From contig JAEPMJ010000005.1 of assembly GCA_017644005.1 (NCBI GenBank), positions 186,001-250,000 of the forward strand: a stretch of DNA of 64,000 nt, written 5' to 3'. The position numbers and the translations under genes are program-made. Within the stretch, counting starts at the first letter, position 1. Each line of letters opens with the position of its first letter. The notes under the pieces were generated by a model. The model worked only from the letters and a program-made list of their open reading frames with translations, was not told the origin of the DNA and did not search any database. This document shows positions 38,635 to 48,406 of this stretch, piece by piece. This stretch comes from Rhizobiaceae bacterium (lineage in GTDB: Bacteria > Pseudomonadota > Alphaproteobacteria > Rhizobiales > Rhizobiaceae).

Positions 38635-39717
38635 ATGTCTAAACCAATCAACGTCGCGCTTCAGGGAGGCGGTTCGCATGGCGCATTCAGCTGGGGTGTG
38701 CTCGACGCGCTGCTGGAGGACGGCCGCCTCGATTTCACCGCCATCTCGGGAACCAGCGCCGGGGCCATGAACGCGGTCGCGCTTGCCGACGGCTGGAGCC
38801 GGGGTGGCCGCGACGGTGCACGCGAGAGGCTCGAGGCGTTCTGGTGGGCGGTGGGTAGCGTGGGGCGTTTCAGTCCGGTTCAGCGAACCCCCTGGGATGT
38901 TTTGTGGGGCAACTGGTCGGTGGAGAACACGCCCGGCTTCCAGTGGTTCGAAACCGTGTCGCGATTCATCTCGCCTTATGTTGCCAACCCCTTCGATTCC
39001 AACCCGTTGCGCGACGTGGTCCGACGGCAGATAGACTTCGACCGAGTGCGCTCGGCAAGCGGACCGAAGCTGTTCATCAGTGCGACCAATGTGGAGACAG
39101 GCCAATTGCGGGTGTTCGACAAACGCGAAATTAGCCTCGACGTGGTGATGGCCTCGGCCTGCCTGCCGCAACTGTTCAAGGCGGTCGAAATCGAGGGTAC
39201 GCCTTATTGGGATGGCGGCTATGGCGGCAATCCGGCCCTCTATCCGTTCTTCTATGCCACCCGGGTTGAGGACGTTCTGCTCGTGCAGATCAACCCGGTG
39301 GTGCGCGAAGGCGCGCCGCGTACCGCAAGGGAGATTCAGAACCGCGTCGAAGAGATTACCTTCAATGCAGGCCTCCTGCGCGAGTTGCGCGCCATTGCTT
39401 TCGTCAAGGAACTGATCGCGGCCGGCAGTGTTTCGCACGAGGACTATCGTGACATCCGAATGCATCGCATCGACGCGGACGAGGCGTTTCGCGATCTGTC
39501 GGCGTCATCGAAAATCAACGCCGAGTGGGCATTCCTCAAATATCTGCGCGATCTCGGCAGGGTCGCGGCGCAGGACTGGCTGGCAGATTGTTACGACGAT
39601 GTGGGACAAAAGCCTACGCTCGATCTGTCCAATATGCTGGCGCCGCAACTGAAGCCGGGAGGTCAGAAACCTATGGGACGGCGGGTGCGCGAGTTCCTTG
39701 GCCAGCGGAAGGCGTGA
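38635..39717 (+). CDS. Patatin-like phospholipase family protein
   Basis: A 360-residue serine acyl hydrolase. Oxyanion loop LQGGGSHGAF, nucleophile elbow GTSAGAMNA (Ser about residue 41) and the Asp of the dyad in WDGGYGG. No signal peptide is visible, so it is probably cytoplasmic. Its place after bdhA may mean lipid or PHB-related ester turnover, but the substrate cannot be inferred. Full-length for the bacterial type. Confidence 0.88.
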   Translation: MSKPINVALQGGGSHGAFSWGVLDALLEDGRLDFTAISGTSAGAMNAVALADGWSRGGRDGARERLEAFWWAVGSVGRFSPVQRTPWDVLWGNWSVENTPGFQWFETVSRFISPYVANPFDSNPLRDVVRRQIDFDRVRSASGPKLFISATNVETGQLRVFDKREISLDVVMASACLPQLFKAVEIEGTPYWDGGYGGNPALYPFFYATRVEDVLLVQINPVVREGAPRTAREIQNRVEEITFNAGLLRELRAIAFVKELIAAGSVSHEDYRDIRMHRIDADEAFRDLSASSKINAEWAFLKYLRDLGRVAAQDWLADCYDDVGQKPTLDLSNMLAPQLKPGGQKPMGRRVREFLGQRKA

Positions 39718-39924
39718 ACCGGGATCGCGTCGGGTAAGTAGTTGCCACCACTACTGACAATTGTGACAGCATGAAGCCTTTTGTGCAGCGCGAAAATGTA
39801 GTAGAAGCGCGCGTCTCCGAACTGCTTTTAAAGTTTGGGATTGAACACAGGGTGGATCCAACCCATATCGTGCGGGACGTTGCGTCAGGCGCGGCCCCGC
39901 CGGGTCCATCAATTGGACGTAGAT

Positions 39925-41064
39925 ATGCCAAAGATCAAGTTTCACCAGGTGGCGGCGGTCGTCGTCTTCGTCGCTACTGCCGCATGGGTTGCAACCGGCG
40001 AGTTCTCGTCCGTCGGCAGCGCCGCAGACGAGGCGCCTGCAGAAGCACAGGAAGTTGCGCCGCATGAGGCGGAAACGGTGTTGCGCACCGTGGCAGTGGT
40101 CGATGCGCCGCGTATCATGCATTCGCGCGCCATTCGGCTTTCGGGCACCACCGAGGCCGACAAGAAGACCGTGCTGACAACGCGGGCCGGCGGCATCATT
40201 GCCGAACTGCCGGTGAAGCAGGGCGGGTCGGTGAAAGCCGGCGACCTGATCCTCAAGCTTGAAGCCGAGGGCAAGGAGGCGATGGTCGAAACCGCGCGGC
40301 AGCTGCTTTTGCAGCGCGAGGCCGAGGCGGAAGCGGCAAAGCGCCTCGCTGAAAGCGGCAGCCTGCCCAAACTGCAACTCGACAATGCCCTGTCCGCTCT
40401 CGCGGCAGCGAAATCACAGCTTGAGTCGGCGATCGCCGAACTCGGCCGTATTGAACTGCGTGCGCCGTTCGACGGCGTTGTCGATGTGGTCAATGTCGAG
40501 CAGGGCAGTCCGGTCGGAGCCGGTGCGGCGGTGCTCACGCTTCTTGCGCTCGATCCCATACTGGCCATCGGCGAAGTCAATGAACGCGACCTCAAGCACG
40601 TGAAGGCCGGCGACAAAGCCGCTGTACGGCTGGTGAACGGTCAGGAAGTGGAGGGCGAGGTCCGTTACATCTCGTACGCCGCGACCCAGACCACACGTAC
40701 CTACCGCGCCGAAGTTGCCGTGCCGAACCCGGATCTGTCGATCCCGGCCGGCATGACATCGGAAATCACCATCCGCGCCGAGCCGGTTGCAGCCACCGTC
40801 TTGCCGCGCTCCGTGCTCACCCTCAGCAACGATGGCGACATCGGCGTGCGTGGCGTGAATGCCGAAGATATTGTCGTGTTCTTTCCGATCGACATCGTGG
40901 ACGACACCCCGAACGGGATGGTGCTTGGCGGCATTCCGGAGGGTGTGCGCATCATCGTTGCAGGCCAGCAACTGATCTCCGAGGGGGATAAGGTGGTTGC
41001 CGTGCAGGCCGACGAAGAGATGATCGAGAAACTCATAAGCGAAGCCACCGGCGGGACGCTCTAG
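39925..41064 (+). CDS. RND efflux system, periplasmic adaptor subunit
   Basis: A 379-residue membrane fusion protein. N-terminal hydrophobic anchor (VAAVVVFVATAAWVATG), then a split lipoyl domain (TRAGGIIAELPVKQGGSVKAGD and LRAPFDGVVDVVNVEQGSPVGAG in part), a short alpha-hairpin between them, and beta-barrel and membrane-proximal domains. The frame opens 30 codons upstream, but ATG 39925 gives the anchor. It lies 3 bp before the permease gene. No TolC-type gene or dedicated regulator is nearby. Confidence 0.9.
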   Translation: MPKIKFHQVAAVVVFVATAAWVATGEFSSVGSAADEAPAEAQEVAPHEAETVLRTVAVVDAPRIMHSRAIRLSGTTEADKKTVLTTRAGGIIAELPVKQGGSVKAGDLILKLEAEGKEAMVETARQLLLQREAEAEAAKRLAESGSLPKLQLDNALSALAAAKSQLESAIAELGRIELRAPFDGVVDVVNVEQGSPVGAGAAVLTLLALDPILAIGEVNERDLKHVKAGDKAAVRLVNGQEVEGEVRYISYAATQTTRTYRAEVAVPNPDLSIPAGMTSEITIRAEPVAATVLPRSVLTLSNDGDIGVRGVNAEDIVVFFPIDIVDDTPNGMVLGGIPEGVRIIVAGQQLISEGDKVVAVQADEEMIEKLISEATGGTL

Positions 41065-41067
41065 GTT

Positions 41068-44000
41068 ATGGATATTGTCAAGCTCGCGATCAGGAATTCG
41101 CGGCTCACGCTTGCAACGCTGGTCTTCCTGATCGTCGCGGGAGCGGTCTCCTACCTGTCGATCCCGAAGGAGGCGGAGCCGGATGTCGCGATCCCGATCC
41201 TCTATATCAGCCTGGGCTATCAGGGTATTTCGCCGGAGGATTCCGAGCGGCTGCTGCTGCGCCCGGTAGAAGCGCAGGTCAAGGGCATCAAGGGTTTGAA
41301 GGAAATGAAGTCCTCCGCCTATCAGGGCGGGGGCTTTGTGCTTCTGGAGTTCGATCCGTCCACTGATCTGAGCACCGCGCTGGAAGACACGCGCAACAAA
41401 GTTTCTGATGCCAAACGCGATTTGCCGAGCGGTGCGGACGAGCCGACGGTCAACGAAGTCAATATCTCGGAATTCCCGGTCCTTGTTGTCACGCTTTCCG
41501 GTCATATTCCCGAGCGTGCGCTGACTGCGGCGGCGCGTGAGCTACGCGACCTGATTGAAGAGGTGCCGGGCGTGCTGGAGGCGTCACTTCAGGGTGCGCG
41601 CGACGACCTTGTGGAAGTCGTCATCGACCCGATGAAGCTCTCCTCCTACGGTCTTCAGCTTGACCAGATGGTGCAGGCGATCGGAGCTTCCAACAGCCTG
41701 GTTGCCGCCGGCGCACTCAAAGGCGACGAAGGCAGCTATCCGGTCAAGGTGCCGGCGCTCATCGAGACCGTCGAGGATGTCGCCAACCTGCCAATCGTTG
41801 CCTCCGGAAATGCAGTCGTGCGGGCCCGGGACCTTGCTACAATCCGATCGACCTACAAGGACGCCGAGACGATCACGCGCCTCGACGGCGAACCCGCGAT
41901 CGCGATCGAGGTCAAAAAGCGAACCGGTGCCAACATCGTGGAGACGATTGAGGCGACCAAGATCGTGGCCGACACCTTCGCGGCGCGCATGCCCGAGGGT
42001 GTGAACGTCACCTACACGCAGGACAAGTCCGTATTCGTCAACCAGCTGCTCGGCGATCTGCAAAACCATGTGATGATCGCCGTCATCCTGGTGTTCATCG
42101 TCATCCTCTACGCTCTTACAGGGCGTGCATCAATGCTGATCGGCCTGGCAATCCCGGCATCGTTCCTGATGGGTATCCTGGCGCTGGCGATGCTCGGTTA
42201 CACGATGAACATGATTGTGCTCTTCAGCCTGATCCTGGCTGTCGGCATGCTCGTGGACGATGCCATCATCGTGACCGAGTTCGCCGAGCGGCGCATGTCG
42301 GAAGGCATGCCCAAGGCACAGGCGTTCGAGCTTGCCGCCAAACGCATGGCCGGCCCGGTTATCGCTGCAACGATGACCCGCATCGCCGCGTTCTCGCCAC
42401 TGCTCTTCTGGCCGGGCATCATCGGCGACTTCATGAAGTATCTGCCGATCACGCTGATCGTGACGCTGGCTGCCTCGATGCTTTATGCGTTGGTGTTCAC
42501 GCCGACTCTCGGCGCGATCTTTGCAAAGGTGCATGTGCAGGACGAAGAGGAGCGCAACCGCGACGGCCTCTACATGAAGCTTGTGCGCAGCGCTGTCCGC
42601 TACCCGAAAACCGTGCTGGTACTGACCGTGCTGCTTCTTGTCGGCATTGTGCAGGGCTATGGCAAATATGGCGCCGGCGTAGAGTTCTTCCCGAGTGTCG
42701 AGCCCGATTACGGGCTGCTTTATGTGCATGCCCGCGGCAATCTCTCACTGCAGGAACAGGACGCCCTGACCCGCCAGGCAGAAGAGCGCCTGCTCGGCTG
42801 GCCGGGTATCAAGTCGGTCTACACACGTGTTGGCTCGACTCGCGGTGGTGGCGCCGACATTCCCGAAGATGTCGTCGGCGTGCTCCAGTACGAATTCGTG
42901 GACTGGCGCGAGCGCAAGCCGGCCAATGACATTCTGGACGATTTGCGCGTTGCCATGGCCGGCATTGCCGGCGCGGAAGTGGAAGTGCGTGTGCCCGATG
43001 CCGGCCCGCCGACCGGCCAGCCGATTCAGGTGCGCCTCTCCGCTACCGATCCCGAAGGCCTCAACGAGACAGCCGCACGCGTGGCCGAGGCCGTGGCCAA
43101 GGTGCCGGGCGCAATCGACATTACCGACGGCCTGCCGCCGCCCGGTGTCGACTGGGCGCTGGAGATCGATCGCACCAAGGCCGCGCAATACGGCATCAGC
43201 CCGTATTCGGTCGGTACCGTTGTACAGCTCGTGACAACGGGCCTCAAACTGACGGACTATCGTCCGGCCGGTGTTGACGACGCCGTCGACATCCGCCTGC
43301 GCCTGCCGGAAGACAGGCGCACGCTGGCGACACTCGATCAGCTGCGCGTGGAGACGGCGCAGGGTTCTGTGCCGATCTCGAATTTCGTTACACGTGTCGC
43401 GGAGAAGCGCACCGGCGTTCTCAACCGGATTGACGGCGAACGCACGATCGTAGTCCAGGGAAATGTCGCGTCCGGGTTCCAGGACGCGGTTGTGCAGGCG
43501 GCGGTGAAGGAAGCTGTCGGTGCGATGGAACTCGGCCAGATCAAATGGGAGCTCGCCGGCTCCAACCAGGACAGCGAGGAGGCATCGGCCTTCCTGTCGA
43601 AGGCTTTCGGTGCGGCGATCTTCCTGATCTTCATCGTGCTGCTGGCGCAGTTCAACAAATTCACCAGCGTGTTCCTTGTGTTGATGACCGTGATCATGGC
43701 GACCATTGGCGTCTTCCTTGGTCTGCTCATCACTGGCCAGACTTTCGTCATCGTGATGTCGGGCATCGGCGTGATCGCGCTGGCAGGCGTGGTGGTGAAC
43801 AACAACATCGTGCTGATCGACACCTATGACCGTCTGCGGCGCGAAGGCTGGAACAAGATGGACGCGGTTCTGCAGACGTGCCGAGAGCGTGCCCGCCCCG
43901 TGGTGCTGACGGCCATCTCGGCTATCCTTGGCGTGCTGCCGATCGCGTTCGGGCTTGGGCTGGAGCTGTTCCATCACGAAACGACGATCAATGCGCCTTC

Positions 44001-44256
44001 GACGCAGTGGTGGATTGCGCTGTCGAGCGCCATCGTTTTCGGCCTGGCATTTGCCACGCTGCTGACGCTGATCGTAACCCCGGCGGCGCTTATGGTATTC
44101 ACGCGCGAGAAGCGGCCGGAAGGCGAACGCCGCAGCCTGCTCAGCCGTCTGTTTCGCCGCCGCTCCAGATCCGGCGAGGCTGCGAGCGCGAAGAGCGGTG
44201 AAGATGGTGGGGAGGGAGATTTCCCCACGGTAAGTTACCCCAAGGCCGCCGAATAG
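41068..44256 (+). CDS. RND efflux transporter permease
   Basis: A 1062-residue inner-membrane proton-driven pump. Twelve spans in the usual 1+5 / 1+5 layout with two large periplasmic loops. TM4 contains the proton-relay pair in GMLVDDAIIVTEFAERR; the TM10 counterpart is GVVVNNNIVLIDTYDR, and ERARPVVLTAISAILGVLPIAFG is present (shown in part: RARPVVLTAISAILGVLP). Sequence type is nearer the AcrB-like/'hydrophobe-organic' group of rhizobia than CusA metal pumps. The last 20 codons run through a small hairpin repeat (44205-44228). Substrate unknown. Confidence 0.92.
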   Translation: MDIVKLAIRNSRLTLATLVFLIVAGAVSYLSIPKEAEPDVAIPILYISLGYQGISPEDSERLLLRPVEAQVKGIKGLKEMKSSAYQGGGFVLLEFDPSTDLSTALEDTRNKVSDAKRDLPSGADEPTVNEVNISEFPVLVVTLSGHIPERALTAAARELRDLIEEVPGVLEASLQGARDDLVEVVIDPMKLSSYGLQLDQMVQAIGASNSLVAAGALKGDEGSYPVKVPALIETVEDVANLPIVASGNAVVRARDLATIRSTYKDAETITRLDGEPAIAIEVKKRTGANIVETIEATKIVADTFAARMPEGVNVTYTQDKSVFVNQLLGDLQNHVMIAVILVFIVILYALTGRASMLIGLAIPASFLMGILALAMLGYTMNMIVLFSLILAVGMLVDDAIIVTEFAERRMSEGMPKAQAFELAAKRMAGPVIAATMTRIAAFSPLLFWPGIIGDFMKYLPITLIVTLAASMLYALVFTPTLGAIFAKVHVQDEEERNRDGLYMKLVRSAVRYPKTVLVLTVLLLVGIVQGYGKYGAGVEFFPSVEPDYGLLYVHARGNLSLQEQDALTRQAEERLLGWPGIKSVYTRVGSTRGGGADIPEDVVGVLQYEFVDWRERKPANDILDDLRVAMAGIAGAEVEVRVPDAGPPTGQPIQVRLSATDPEGLNETAARVAEAVAKVPGAIDITDGLPPPGVDWALEIDRTKAAQYGISPYSVGTVVQLVTTGLKLTDYRPAGVDDAVDIRLRLPEDRRTLATLDQLRVETAQGSVPISNFVTRVAEKRTGVLNRIDGERTIVVQGNVASGFQDAVVQAAVKEAVGAMELGQIKWELAGSNQDSEEASAFLSKAFGAAIFLIFIVLLAQFNKFTSVFLVLMTVIMATIGVFLGLLITGQTFVIVMSGIGVIALAGVVVNNNIVLIDTYDRLRREGWNKMDAVLQTCRERARPVVLTAISAILGVLPIAFGLGLELFHHETTINAPSTQWWIALSSAIVFGLAFATLLTLIVTPAALMVFTREKRPEGERRSLLSRLFRRRSRSGEAASAKSGEDGGEGDFPTVSYPKAAE

Positions 44257-44278
44257 GGCCGGTCTGACGGGCAACAGG

Positions 44279-44310
44279 AAACGGCGTGGCTTTCCTCCGC
44301 GCCGTTTTTT
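44279..44310 (+). terminator. Terminator of the RND operon
   Basis: AAACGGCG (44279-44286) pairs with CGCCGTTT (44300-44307), followed by TTT, 23 bp after the permease stop. Confidence 0.8.
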
Positions 44311-44327
44311 CACAGCCGGCTGCCGCG

Positions 44328-45287
44328 TCATGCCGCGTTGCGCCTCGCCGCCGGTTCGAAACCGAGATCCGTCAGTGCATCCGCAACCGCATCGCTCAGC
44401 GGCGTGTACGGAACCGCACCGATGATAGCCTCGAGCCGGTCGGAAACCAGCCGGTGCGGCTGCAGGCGCAGATAGCTCATCTCGGCGATTTCCCACATCA
44501 TTGCGTTGACCATGCCGGCAACCCTGACCGTCCACCAGGGCAATGTGCCCATGCGCAACTGCTTGCCGAGAGCCTTCTCGGCAGCGGCCTTCATCTGCAT
44601 CTCGGTGACGGCATGACCGGCAAAGTGGAAGACCTCGAACCGGCCGAGTTTTCCGACGTTCTCGACCAGCGCGACGAAGGCGCGCGCAAGGTCCGGCAAA
44701 TAGGCCCATTCGTGAACAATGTTCGTCGGGCCGGCGGTGGTGTATACGCCTTTGCCGAGCTTCTTTGTCATCACGAGATCGAACCACGAGCCCTTGCCTG
44801 TGCCGCCGAAGAAATCGCCGGCGCGCAGTATCGCGGTGCGGACGCCCCGCTCGCGCGAAGCGCTTTCGAAAAGCTGTTCCATATCGACCCGGATGCGACC
44901 CTTGCGGCTCGTCGGGTTGAAGGGTAGGTCCTCGCGCAACTCGGCCGGCAGCGGGCTGTCGAAGTTGTAGACATTACCCGGGAAAAGGTGCAGCGCGCCA
45001 CTTGCCTTGCATGCGGCCATGACGTTGCGCGCCATCGGCATGCACATCTCCACCCAGTCCGTGTAAAGAGGGTTGAGGCCGTTGAAGATCACGTCCATGC
45101 CCTGCGTGGCGCGCACAAGAGCGGCCTGATCCAGTGCGTCGGCGGCGATTGCCTGTGCGCTGTTCAGCTCTGACGGCAGCTTGCCGTCTCGAGTGACTGC
45201 ACGGACAGAATAGCCGGCTTCGAGGAAGGCTTTTCCCACTGTGCGGCCGAGGCGTCCGCGAGCTCCGAGAATTGCGATCGTCTTCAT
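44328..45287 (-). CDS. NAD(P)-binding epimerase/dehydratase-family protein
   Basis: A 319-residue extended-SDR/NmrA-like protein. Dinucleotide-binding start KTIAILGARGRLGRTVGKAF (GxxGxxG). The middle has PGNVYNF and the segment TAILRAGDFFGG; the usual YxxxK is not evident, so it may be a reductase or a redox sensor. ATG 45287 follows AGGAG. It is divergent from a LysR regulator; paired palindromes lie between them, so it is probably the regulator's target. Confidence 0.8.
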   Translation of the reverse strand: MKTIAILGARGRLGRTVGKAFLEAGYSVRAVTRDGKLPSELNSAQAIAADALDQAALVRATQGMDVIFNGLNPLYTDWVEMCMPMARNVMAACKASGALHLFPGNVYNFDSPLPAELREDLPFNPTSRKGRIRVDMEQLFESASRERGVRTAILRAGDFFGGTGKGSWFDLVMTKKLGKGVYTTAGPTNIVHEWAYLPDLARAFVALVENVGKLGRFEVFHFAGHAVTEMQMKAAAEKALGKQLRMGTLPWWTVRVAGMVNAMMWEIAEMSYLRLQPHRLVSDRLEAIIGAVPYTPLSDAVADALTDLGFEPAARRNAA

Positions 45288-45328
45288 GGTGGATATCTCC
45301 TGCCGTTTCGATATCCATCATATGCAGC

Positions 45329-45384
45329 ATTCAAATCTGAAATATAATCGCCTATTATCGAGGCATTGATATTCAATTCTGAAT
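45329..45384. promoter_or_regulatory. Candidate LysR operator pair
   Basis: Two copies of ATTCA-N4-TGAA(T): ATTCAAATCTGAA at 45329-45341 and ATTCAATTCTGAAT at 45371-45384, 42 bp apart (four helical turns) in the intergenic region of the divergent pair. Fits an activation-site/recognition-site arrangement of LysR regulators. Confidence 0.6.
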
Positions 45385-45393
45385 GGCGGTGGT

Positions 45394-46281
45394 GTGGCGA
45401 AGTTCGATTGGAATCTGGTTCGGAGCTTTGTTGCGGTAGCGGAGGCCGGCAGCCTTTCGGAAGCGGCACGCCGGCTCCCATCAAGCCAGCCGACACTCGG
45501 CCGCCACGTTGCGGAATTGGAGACGGCGCTGGGTGTCGTACTCTTCCGGCGTGGGCGCAGCGGATATGAGTTGACGGAAAATGGCGCCGCGTTTCTTGAT
45601 CGCGCGAAAGCGATGCGTGATAGCGCGGATGCCCTGTCCCGCCTCGCGGTCGGTCGGGAAGAAGAGCTTGCCGGAACAGTACGTGTCACCGCAAGCGTGG
45701 TGGTAGCGACTTATGTGCTGCCGTCGATCATGGCGCGCCTGGGCAAAAGCGAACCTGGCATAGAGGTCGAGATCATCGCCAGCGATCGAGTGGGCAATCT
45801 CCTGCGCCGCGACGCCGACATTGCTGTGCGCATGGTGGAGCCGGCACAAAACGACATCATCGCCCGCAAGATCGCCGATCTGCCTCTGACCGCGTGTGCG
45901 GCGTCGAGCTATCTGAAGCGGCGGGGCTACCCCAAAGCCGTAGCCGACCTTCGGGACCACGACATTGTGGGCTACGACCGGGCCGACGACATCATCCAGG
46001 GTTTCGCGCGGTTCGGCCTGTCGGTCGACCGGCACGCCTTCCGGTTCCGAACCGACAATCAGGTGGTTTTCTGGGAGGCCGTGCGTGCCGGAAACGGCAT
46101 CGGTTTTGCGCAGCTTTCGCTGGTCAATCGCGACGCGCTGGTCGAGCCGCTGCTACCAGGTTTGCCTTTGCCGGTTCTGCCGATGTGGCTGGCCATGCAT
46201 CACGATGTGCGCCACAGCCCGCGCATCAGGCGGGTTGCGGATTTCCTCTATGGCGAACTGAAGGCCTATTCGGCCGGCTGA
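45394..46281 (+). CDS. LysR family transcriptional regulator
   Basis: A 295-residue regulator. Winged-helix domain residues 1-60 (FVAVAEAGSLSEAARRLPSS, RHVAELETALGVVLFRR) and a periplasmic-binding-like effector domain after residue 90. The GTG start at 45394 gives the family N-terminus MAKFDWNLVRSFVAVAE; there is no upstream ATG in frame. It probably controls the divergent NAD-binding gene. Its 3' end overlaps the convergent MFS gene by 16 bp. Confidence 0.9.
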   Translation: MAKFDWNLVRSFVAVAEAGSLSEAARRLPSSQPTLGRHVAELETALGVVLFRRGRSGYELTENGAAFLDRAKAMRDSADALSRLAVGREEELAGTVRVTASVVVATYVLPSIMARLGKSEPGIEVEIIASDRVGNLLRRDADIAVRMVEPAQNDIIARKIADLPLTACAASSYLKRRGYPKAVADLRDHDIVGYDRADDIIQGFARFGLSVDRHAFRFRTDNQVVFWEAVRAGNGIGFAQLSLVNRDALVEPLLPGLPLPVLPMWLAMHHDVRHSPRIRRVADFLYGELKAYSAG

Positions 46282-47441
46282 GTGACTTCCATATCCGCTG
46301 CGCGCGCCAGCCCCGCCATAAGGGCCACAATCACCAGCAGCATTGCGAGAGTCACGAATACCGGGCCAAAGCCGGTATTCTGGCCAGCAAAGCCGATGAC
46401 CGACGGGGCGACAAGGAGGCCGGAATAGCCCATCGCCGTAACCGTCGAGAGACCCGCGCCGGAGGTGTCGCCGGGGTGATTTCCCGCGGCTGAAAAGGCG
46501 ATCGGAACCATGTTGGCGGTGCCAAAGCCACAAACGGCGAAGGCCACAATCGCAACCCAGTCATTGGGTGCGAGGCCGGCGGCAAGCATGCCGGCGGCTG
46601 CGACAAGCGCGGATGCGCGCAATGTCGTAACCGCGCCAAAGCGCGTGCGCACGCCGTCACCGACAAAACGCGTGGCAGCCATCGCGCCGGAAAACGCTGC
46701 ATAGGCGAGGCCGGCAACCGCAATTTCGCTGCCAAACTCCTGCCGAATGAAAATGGCCGCCCAGTCGAGGACCGCGCCTTCAGGTACCATGGAGAGCAGA
46801 GCGACAATGCCGGTAAGATAAACTGCAGGCGAGCGCGGCAGGCCGAATTTGGCGGAGGTGCCGCTCACCGGCCGTTCTTCATTGATTAGAAAACGCAGGG
46901 CACAAACCACGAGGATGACAGCCACGACCGTGGCCAGCACCGCGTGGATCAGATGTCCGTATTGCTGAATTGCCAGGCTGCCTGTAGCGCCCCCGGCAAA
47001 GCCGCCGAGACTCCAGAAGCCATGCGAGGATGACATGATCGCGCGGCGCAGCTTCTTTTCCACGGCCACTGCGTTGGTGTTCATGGCCACGTCCATGCCA
47101 CCAATCAGGCTGCCGAACAGGAAAAGGGTAACCGCGGCAACCCAGACGTTTGGCACAAGCGCGATGCCCAGCAATGCAAATGCGCAGACGAATGAGAAGC
47201 CGCGAAGGACGGTCCGCGAACCCAGACGGTGGATGAGCCACCCGCACCAGGGCATGGCAATCAACGCTCCGAGGCCGAACCCCACGATCAGAAGGCCGAG
47301 CGTGAATTCGCTGATCTCCAGCCTGGTCAGAAAAACCGGTATCTGCGGCGCCCAGCTGCCGACCAGGAAGCCGTTGGCGAAAAAGAGCGTCGCAACCGCC
47401 CAGCGCCCGCGTTTGGCGGCTTGGATGACAAGGCTGTTCAA
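46266..47441 (-). CDS. MFS transporter
   Basis: A 391-residue, 12-span major facilitator. Loop 2-3 motif is GWLIHRLGSRTVLRG. The glycine-rich first span FFANGFLVGSWAPQIPVFL and the SSSHGFWSLGGFAGG segment resemble the YbjJ/FucP-like MFS group. Start is TTG 47441, with GAGG 8 nt upstream; the next in-frame ATG would remove the first span. Substrate unknown. Adjacent but convergent to lysR, so not clearly under its control. Confidence 0.85.
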   Translation of the reverse strand: MNSLVIQAAKRGRWAVATLFFANGFLVGSWAPQIPVFLTRLEISEFTLGLLIVGFGLGALIAMPWCGWLIHRLGSRTVLRGFSFVCAFALLGIALVPNVWVAAVTLFLFGSLIGGMDVAMNTNAVAVEKKLRRAIMSSSHGFWSLGGFAGGATGSLAIQQYGHLIHAVLATVVAVILVVCALRFLINEERPVSGTSAKFGLPRSPAVYLTGIVALLSMVPEGAVLDWAAIFIRQEFGSEIAVAGLAYAAFSGAMAATRFVGDGVRTRFGAVTTLRASALVAAAGMLAAGLAPNDWVAIVAFAVCGFGTANMVPIAFSAAGNHPGDTSGAGLSTVTAMGYSGLLVAPSVIGFAGQNTGFGPVFVTLAMLLVIVALMAGLARAADMEVTQPAE

Positions 47442-47654
47442 GGATGGACCTCGCTGGAATCGTGCAGCACGCTAAATCGATTGAATGGCAAGTCAAGCGC
47501 GAAACCCGACCGGTGTTTATGCCAATCACCGTGGTGCCTCAATGCCGACCAACGGCCGCCATATTCGGATTCCAATAAAAGGAGAAGGGGCTTTCGCGAC
47601 AACGGCCCTCGAAAGAGGAGCGTTGCCGTCGTCGGTTGCAAGTAGAGAGTTGCA

Positions 47655-48392
47655 ATGAACGGCCTCTTCAATCCCGTCTCCCGCCCAAACGCGGTTCTTC
47701 CTGCCGCCGCAAGCGATGCGTTACGGCGGCACCGCGTGCGGGTCAGCCCGCTCCCTGTGCATGACGGTACCGGCGCGGCTGCTGCGGTCATGATCGCGAT
47801 CGGCATCCTCGTGCTTGCTGCCACGGTGGCGGTGTACTTCACTTCCACGACGAAACAGGATGCCGCCATAGGCGCCCCGGTGGGGGAACCGGAAGTGGGT
47901 AATTCGCGTAGCCTTGGCGAAGTTGTCCCGCCGGCATCTGAGATGCGGGCGGGGCAGGCGTCCCAGCCAGATCGCCGCGAGCCTGTCGCGGAAGATGCGC
48001 TCGCGACTTTTCGGCCGCCGGCGCCGAATGTCGCGGAGAATTCGGCCATGCCAGCCGACGGCAACGGTGGTGGCGAATCTGTTGTTGCCGTCGCCGAGAC
48101 GGTGGAAGAGCTGCTCGTTCTGGAAGAAATCCAGCGCCGCGAAGTCGAGGCGGACCTCGCACGAAGGTCGAGTGAAATCACCGCCGCCGTCCAGCCGGAA
48201 TCCGACCCGAAAGTCAGCGCTATCGCAACCAACTGGGTCAACATGCGCACAGGTCCGTCAGACGATGCAGACGTGCTGATGGTTGTCCCCGGCGGCGCCA
48301 ACATCCAGGCGGAGACGGGTTGCAGCTGGTGTGCAGTCAGCTATGACGGCCGCGACGGCTATATCTACAAGAGCTTCATCAGCTATAGATGA
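47655..48392 (+). CDS. SH3-domain membrane protein
   Basis: A 245-residue protein with a cytoplasmic N-terminus, one TM (AAAVMIAIGILVLAATVAVYF, about 41-61), a Pro/Ala/Glu-rich periplasmic linker and a C-terminal bacterial SH3 domain (about 184-245; NWVNMRTGPSDDADVLMVVP and DGYIYKSFISYR). Such domains bind cell-wall peptides. A short hairpin element between it and pyc probably terminates both transcripts. Confidence 0.78.
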   Translation: MNGLFNPVSRPNAVLPAAASDALRRHRVRVSPLPVHDGTGAAAAVMIAIGILVLAATVAVYFTSTTKQDAAIGAPVGEPEVGNSRSLGEVVPPASEMRAGQASQPDRREPVAEDALATFRPPAPNVAENSAMPADGNGGGESVVAVAETVEELLVLEEIQRREVEADLARRSSEITAAVQPESDPKVSAIATNWVNMRTGPSDDADVLMVVPGGANIQAETGCSWCAVSYDGRDGYIYKSFISYR

Positions 48393-48406
48393 CGGTATGT
48401 GGGTTT

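Noticed and set aside
39771-40067. 98-codon frame starting MKPFVQRENVVEARVSELLL upstream of the RND adaptor gene
   Set aside because: The first 40 residues look protein-like, but it then runs into the adaptor gene in another frame as an Arg-rich sequence. Could be a remnant or leader; evidence too thin to call.
42745-44787. Minus-strand open frame of about 680 codons opposite the RND permease
   Set aside because: Composition (His, Arg, Gln-rich) is typical of antisense reading; the permease on the other strand is unambiguous.
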